DNA of 9,944 nucleotides. It comes from Oceanospirillaceae bacterium (GTDB taxonomy: Bacteria > Pseudomonadota > Gammaproteobacteria > Pseudomonadales > Balneatricaceae). Location: the NCBI GenBank assembly GCA_023954795.1, contig JAGSHA010000091.1:1-9944 (forward strand), in the 5' to 3' direction. This document shows positions 6,256-9,944 of the stretch, in pieces (position 1 is the stretch's first letter; each line of letters opens with the position of its first letter). Made by a program: the position numbers and the translations under genes. The notes under the pieces were generated by a model. It ran no database searches, had not been told where the DNA came from, and saw only the letters and a list, made by a program, of their open reading frames with translations.

Positions 6256-6307
6256 GGGGACAGATTTATTTGGTTGATGGTCTCACCAAGAATTCAGGTC
6301 TGTCCCC
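6256..6307. repeat. REP-like palindromic element (GGGGACAGA...TCTGTCCCC)
   Basis: Perfect 9-bp terminal inverted repeats GGGGACAGA (6256-6264) and TCTGTCCCC (6299-6307) enclose an inner TTGGT (6270-6274)/ACCAA (6285-6289) stem. The left arm reads GGGGACAGATTTATTT, a motif I recognise as dispersed in many gammaproteobacterial genomes and often found near REP-associated tyrosine (Y1) transposases; no such gene is present here. It sits between the MipA/OmpV and lipoprotein genes and is followed by a T-rich stretch (CTTTTTATTTTC), so it may also act as a terminator or mRNA stabiliser. The dyad is seen directly; the REP assignment comes from memory of the motif. Confidence 0.6.
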
Positions 6308-6346
6308 GCTTTTTATTTTCTATGTAAGCTCAAGGATTGAAAATCC

Positions 6347-6688
6347 ATGCATGTGATTAAACTGACCTCCCTTGCCGCTATTTTTCTGTGCACTGGCTGC
6401 AGTGCAGTCAAAGCCGTCCCGGAAGCCAAAACCGTTTTTCTGGTCGCAGATAAACCGGCACAAAGTTGCCAGTATCTGGGAGAAGCGATTGGCAGTCAGG
6501 GCAATTTCCTATTGGGTAATTTCACCGCCAGCGACAAGTTGATGGAAGGGGCGCGTAACGACTTGCGCAACAAAGCCGTCGATATGGGTGGGAATACCGT
6601 GCATGTGCAGAACATTACTTCATCCCAATCAGATGACGCCTTAGGCACCACCAATACATTGGTGGTGGGGCATGTATATCGTTGCTAG
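6347..6688 (+). CDS. Small DUF4156-type lipoprotein
   Basis: A 113-residue predicted lipoprotein. The N-terminus has a short basic and hydrophobic signal (MHVIKLTSLAAIFL), then CTGC with the lipidated Cys at residue 18; the -3 position is Cys rather than the usual Leu. Residues after the Cys are S-A, so outer-membrane sorting by Lol is expected. The mature part carries SCQYLGEAIGSQGN, the ARNDLRNKAVDMGGNTVHV block (69-87) and a terminal GHVYRC, the DUF4156 pattern. C41 and the last residue C113 may form a disulfide. AAGGA at 6332-6336, 10 nt upstream, supports the ATG. It is probably transcribed alone, between the REP-like element and a convergent gene. Function is unknown. Confidence 0.85.
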   Translation: MHVIKLTSLAAIFLCTGCSAVKAVPEAKTVFLVADKPAQSCQYLGEAIGSQGNFLLGNFTASDKLMEGARNDLRNKAVDMGGNTVHVQNITSSQSDDALGTTNTLVVGHVYRC

Positions 6689-6696
6689 TTCAAAGG

Positions 6697-6727
6697 CTGG
6701 AAGTGGCGATTTTAACGCCACTTCCAG
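6697..6727. terminator. perfect 12-bp hairpin between convergent genes, probable bidirectional terminator
   Basis: CTGGAAGTGGCG (6697-6708) and CGCCACTTCCAG (6716-6727) form an uninterrupted 12-bp stem with a 7-nt AT loop. It fills the 45-nt gap between the lipoprotein stop (6688) and the channel stop (6734). Neither side has a good T-tract (TGCTGATT one way, CCTTTGAA the other). Its position and stem quality argue for 3'-end formation or transcript protection for both genes. Confidence 0.7.
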
Positions 6728-6733
6728 TGCTGA

Positions 6734-9700
6734 TTACGGCGTATCAGGTTTTGCTGCCCGATGCAGATGGACATCCAGCTGCGGGAAGGCGATCTCCAGT
6801 CCGGCTTCTTTAAATTTCGCGGCGACTTTGGTGTTTACCCGATGGGTCATTTCCAGACGGTCGGCCATCGCATTCACGTATAAACGCAGTTCCAGGTTCA
6901 ATGTACTGTCGGCAAAGGCCGTAAAGAAGGCTTCAGGTTTAGGATCTTCTAATACCCGATCTTCCTCAGTGGCCGCTTCCAGAAGCAGCTTGCGCGCCAG
7001 TTCGGTATCAGAGCCATAGGCAATGCCCACCGGGATCACTATGCGGGTCACTGAATCGGTCAGTGACCAGTTGATCAGTTGCTGGGTGATAAAAGTCTTG
7101 TTGGGAATGATCACCTCTTTACGGTCCCAGTCTACAATCGTCGTCGCGCGGATCTGAATACGGGTGACTGTGCCAGTCAGATTATCAATGGTGACGGTAT
7201 CACCGATACGCACCGGTTTTTCGAACAGGATGATTAAACCGGATACAAAGTTCGCCACAATCTCCTGCAAACCAAAGCCCAGCCCAACACCCAGTGCTGC
7301 TACCAACCACTGCAGTTTCCCCCATTCCAGTCCGAAGTTGGAAAACGCGCCCAATATCCCGACCAGAATCAGCGTGTATTTGATCAGCGAACTGACGGCG
7401 TAACCGGTACCGGGCGTCAGATCCAGATTTCGCAGGATCAATAGTTCCAGGAGTCCCGGCAGGTTGTATGCCGCGAGTAAACTGAGGCTGAGAATTACCA
7501 CGCCAAAAAGTAGCGATTTAAGGGTGATATGACGGGTCACTTCGCCATCATCAGACAACGTACTCCACAGCTCTACATTATCCAATGCGCCGAAGAACGG
7601 CAGAAAACCGCCGAGAAATCCCCAAAGCATCCCCACCAACATCACCAGCGTAGCGGTTTTCAGTAGGGTGCGAGAGTGATCAGAGATCGTCTGCAGGTTC
7701 AGATAGTTTGTTTCAAGAGGCGGTTCATCCTCCTGCTTTTCCCGTGCCGCCAGGATTTCAGCACGGCGTGCTTTCACACGGTCGAATTCCAGACGACGTT
7801 CAGAGATCAGGACCAAACGCATGCCCAGCTTGTAGAACACGATGACCGATAGCAACACCATCAATGTTTGTAGGACCGCATAGATCATGAAGTTGACGGT
7901 GAAGGTATAACCGGCGGCGGTCATGGCGAGCATCGATACGTTAAACAGTACCAAGGCAGACAACCATAATTCGGCGCGGGACCACCAACTGATGGATTCA
8001 GTGAGCTGGTTGAGCTGCAGTTTAACCCGCCATAGGCTGGTCCAAAGTAGAACGATAATGGTGATCAATACCAGCATGACCAAGCGAACAAGCCCTGACC
8101 GCATCTCGTCTGAATCGATGTTCCACAGATAGATTTGGACCAGTAGCAGTGGCAGGCAGGCCAGATAGAGTATGGCCAGACGCTGGCGTAATGCCTGAGT
8201 CAGTTTTTCACTCATACTGAAGTGAGCGGCAAACAGGCCGTGAGGTGTTTTTAGCCAGTTGCGTAAGCTGTGTACCACCCAGGTACTGACTGCCGCTACA
8301 ACACTGAGCAAGGTCCAAATTTCTGCATCAGGGTGGGCTGGGTTGATCAGGCTGCGTCCTGCCAACCAAAGCGTCATTGGCAGGGGGAGTGCCGTCACAA
8401 CCGATAACACCATCGTTTGTACGCTGTGGTGAAAGCGATCATGAATCACATTGCCAATTTGCTGTCCCCACGGTCCTCGATGCTGGCGGTGATAATGGCT
8501 AAGCCAGCTGAAGCCCAACACCGCGAACAACAGCAGTAATGCCCGTAGAAAGGTGGAATCATCGGCTTTTAATAGCGGTTGAGGCTGTTCCGCATTCCAG
8601 TGCTTGATCAGCTGCCCGGAAGAGATGAACAGCTCTTTTGGCCAATCCAGATTGATGGGGTTGGAGACCGGATTCCAGAGCAGCTGCTTAGTTAGCAGCT
8701 GGCTGTTACTTTCAATATGTTGATTGATCTGCTTTTCGCTACTCAGGATCTGATTGAGAATACCGATCAGCTGTTTATGAGCATCGGTCAGGCGGATAAT
8801 AAGCCGCTCACGGTCGCTCATCAGGTCCCGATACAGGGACTGTTCCTTGTCGTTGAGATCCGTCGCAATGGATGCCGGGGGCTGACCTTGCTGGTTACTG
8901 GTTTCGGTCTGCTTCTGCTCCAGAAGGGTATTCTCAAGCCGTAACAGGTTAATCGCGTTGGCGGTGAGCCGTGTATCTACAGGCTCGCGGTTACGGAATA
9001 TAAAGCGACGCTGTTCGGGACTGACATGACTGACTTCCAGCTCCAGCTGCTGGGCGATCGAGCGGAATGTGCTGCTTAGTGTGGTCAAGCGTTGCTGAAT
9101 CAGTAGACGCTTTGTATCGGCTTGTTCGATCTGACTGAGCAGGGCACGCAGTTCGGTAGAGAGCTGTTGGTTTTCGCTATAGGCATTGGCGAGGAATGGA
9201 TTGACCTGAATATCTGACAGATCACTTTCTAGCTCTTGCAGCGTTTTTTCAGCTTCGCTGCGCTGGCGCTCCTGTTTGTACTCACGCAGTTGATCCAACA
9301 AGGCAGACTGCTGAGTGTGCTCGTTCTTGAGCTGCTGCCACGTTAAGCGGGCAATTTCTGTCCGGCGCGGTAATACCAGCAGCTCCAGTTCCAGAACCTG
9401 TACACGTAATCGACGCTCAGCAAAGCTGGCGCTCTGTAGCTGTTGGCGCAGATCACTGTTCTCGCCGCTGGTACTGCTATCCGACACATCCAGTTTGAGG
9501 CTGGTGAGTTCTTCACGAATACTCTGCTGGCGCTGTTCTGCCTGGGTTTCTGCCTGACGCTGCAGAGCCTGATCCCGTTCGACTTCAAGTAAGCGGGTGT
9601 TGATCGATGTGAGTTTCTGATCCAGCTGCTCATCGCTCAGGCGTTCCGGGTGGCGGAGCGTTGCTTCTTTCAGACCTTTATCAAGCACCGTTTCCAGTGC

Positions 9701-9944
9701 TTTGATCGTTGCTGGCTGGTGGTCGATCTCCTGTTGTAGATCGCGTATCTGCTGATGCAGTTGCTGCTGGCTTTGTAGGGCTGCCAGTGTTTTTTGAAGC
9801 AGCTGACGACGGTTACGATCGGTTACCGTATCGGTATCGCTCTCCGCGAACTGCTCAATTTGTTGTTGCAGCTGTTCGATATCTTCCTGCGTATCGGCAC
9901 GGGCCACCGAGGTCAGTGAAAACAGTGTGATCAGGGTAAAAAAC
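6734..9944 (-). CDS. mscK: MscK (KefA)-like mechanosensitive channel, 5' partial (cut by right edge)
   Basis: A large inner-membrane channel of the MscS superfamily that opens under membrane tension to release solutes on osmotic downshock. At least 1069 residues are visible; E. coli MscK has about 1120. The frame stays open to the right edge and reads FFTLITLFSLTSVARA just before DTQEDI, the end of a signal peptide. The GTG at 9907 is therefore internal (the V of SVARA) and the start is outside the window. Numbering from that V: a Gln-rich periplasmic coiled-coil region (about 5-445), about eleven membrane helices between 452 and 896, a charged cytoplasmic loop (700-745), the pore helix LVAALGVGLGFGLQEIVANF (868-887), and the MscS beta domain (VRIGDTVTI, DRKEVIIPNKTFITQQLINWSL). 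The C-terminal TRIVIPVGIAYGSD and PEAFFTAFADSTLNLELRLYV match MscK better than MscM. It is transcribed towards the lipoprotein gene. Confidence 0.92.
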   Translation of the reverse strand, partial: FFTLITLFSLTSVARADTQEDIEQLQQQIEQFAESDTDTVTDRNRRQLLQKTLAALQSQQQLHQQIRDLQQEIDHQPATIKALETVLDKGLKEATLRHPERLSDEQLDQKLTSINTRLLEVERDQALQRQAETQAEQRQQSIREELTSLKLDVSDSSTSGENSDLRQQLQSASFAERRLRVQVLELELLVLPRRTEIARLTWQQLKNEHTQQSALLDQLREYKQERQRSEAEKTLQELESDLSDIQVNPFLANAYSENQQLSTELRALLSQIEQADTKRLLIQQRLTTLSSTFRSIAQQLELEVSHVSPEQRRFIFRNREPVDTRLTANAINLLRLENTLLEQKQTETSNQQGQPPASIATDLNDKEQSLYRDLMSDRERLIIRLTDAHKQLIGILNQILSSEKQINQHIESNSQLLTKQLLWNPVSNPINLDWPKELFISSGQLIKHWNAEQPQPLLKADDSTFLRALLLLFAVLGFSWLSHYHRQHRGPWGQQIGNVIHDRFHHSVQTMVLSVVTALPLPMTLWLAGRSLINPAHPDAEIWTLLSVVAAVSTWVVHSLRNWLKTPHGLFAAHFSMSEKLTQALRQRLAILYLACLPLLLVQIYLWNIDSDEMRSGLVRLVMLVLITIIVLLWTSLWRVKLQLNQLTESISWWSRAELWLSALVLFNVSMLAMTAAGYTFTVNFMIYAVLQTLMVLLSVIVFYKLGMRLVLISERRLEFDRVKARRAEILAAREKQEDEPPLETNYLNLQTISDHSRTLLKTATLVMLVGMLWGFLGGFLPFFGALDNVELWSTLSDDGEVTRHITLKSLLFGVVILSLSLLAAYNLPGLLELLILRNLDLTPGTGYAVSSLIKYTLILVGILGAFSNFGLEWGKLQWLVAALGVGLGFGLQEIVANFVSGLIILFEKPVRIGDTVTIDNLTGTVTRIQIRATTIVDWDRKEVIIPNKTFITQQLINWSLTDSVTRIVIPVGIAYGSDTELARKLLLEAATEEDRVLEDPKPEAFFTAFADSTLNLELRLYVNAMADRLEMTHRVNTKVAAKFKEAGLEIAFPQLDVHLHRAAKPDTP

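Noticed and set aside
6672..7019. 115-residue forward frame antisense to the channel C-terminus
   Set aside because: It spans the convergent hairpin and is a Ser/Ala-rich shadow of the mscK coding sequence.
9343..9633. 96-residue reverse frame inside the channel gene
   Set aside because: It is another frame of the Gln-rich coiled-coil coding region and has no domain of its own.

Overview
The window looks like a stretch of chromosome from a Gram-negative gammaproteobacterium, probably a marine or aquatic one. It has roughly balanced base composition, AGGA-type ribosome binding sites, an MscK-type mechanosensitive channel, an RstA/RstB-like two-component pair, a MipA/OmpV-family outer-membrane protein and several cyclic-di-GMP synthases. 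No genus can be named from sequence reading alone. There are no tRNAs, rRNAs, CRISPR arrays, prophage genes or intact transposase genes.

Left part (2-3048): this is a c-di-GMP signalling region. A PAS-GGDEF diguanylate cyclase is cut by the left edge. After a 204-nt gap comes a probable two-gene operon: a DUF3291 protein (dimeric alpha/beta-barrel-like, function unknown) followed 20 nt later by a membrane diguanylate cyclase with a predicted periplasmic PAS, a transmembrane helix, a cytoplasmic PAS and a GGDEF domain. Both GGDEF domains keep the catalytic signature and the RxxD product-inhibition site, so both should be active.

Middle part (3119-6141): an OmpR-family response regulator closely resembling RstA (GTG start) is followed, after an unusually long 125-nt gap, by an RstB-like histidine kinase and then a MipA/OmpV-family outer-membrane beta-barrel protein. 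The kinase-barrel gap holds a 26-bp dyad and TACA-N6-TACA direct repeats in both orientations, resembling the E. coli RstA box. The simplest reading is that the pair senses an envelope condition and controls the barrel protein, and perhaps its own genes. This is inference.

Right part (6142-9944): after the barrel gene come two hairpins and a 52-bp element bounded by GGGGACAGA/TCTGTCCCC, a type of short REP-like palindrome. Next is a small DUF4156-type lipoprotein gene. It converges on a large reverse-strand gene for an MscK (KefA)-like mechanosensitive channel, with a 12-bp perfect-stem hairpin between their stop codons. The channel gene runs off the right edge. The visible N-terminal coding sequence is the end of a signal peptide, so its start lies outside the window.

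Overall this is mostly ordinary envelope-sensing and second-messenger housekeeping. I see no clearly novel multi-gene system. The items most worth a second look are the TACA repeat operator candidate, the DUF3291-diguanylate cyclase pairing with its periplasmic PAS, and the REP-like palindrome.
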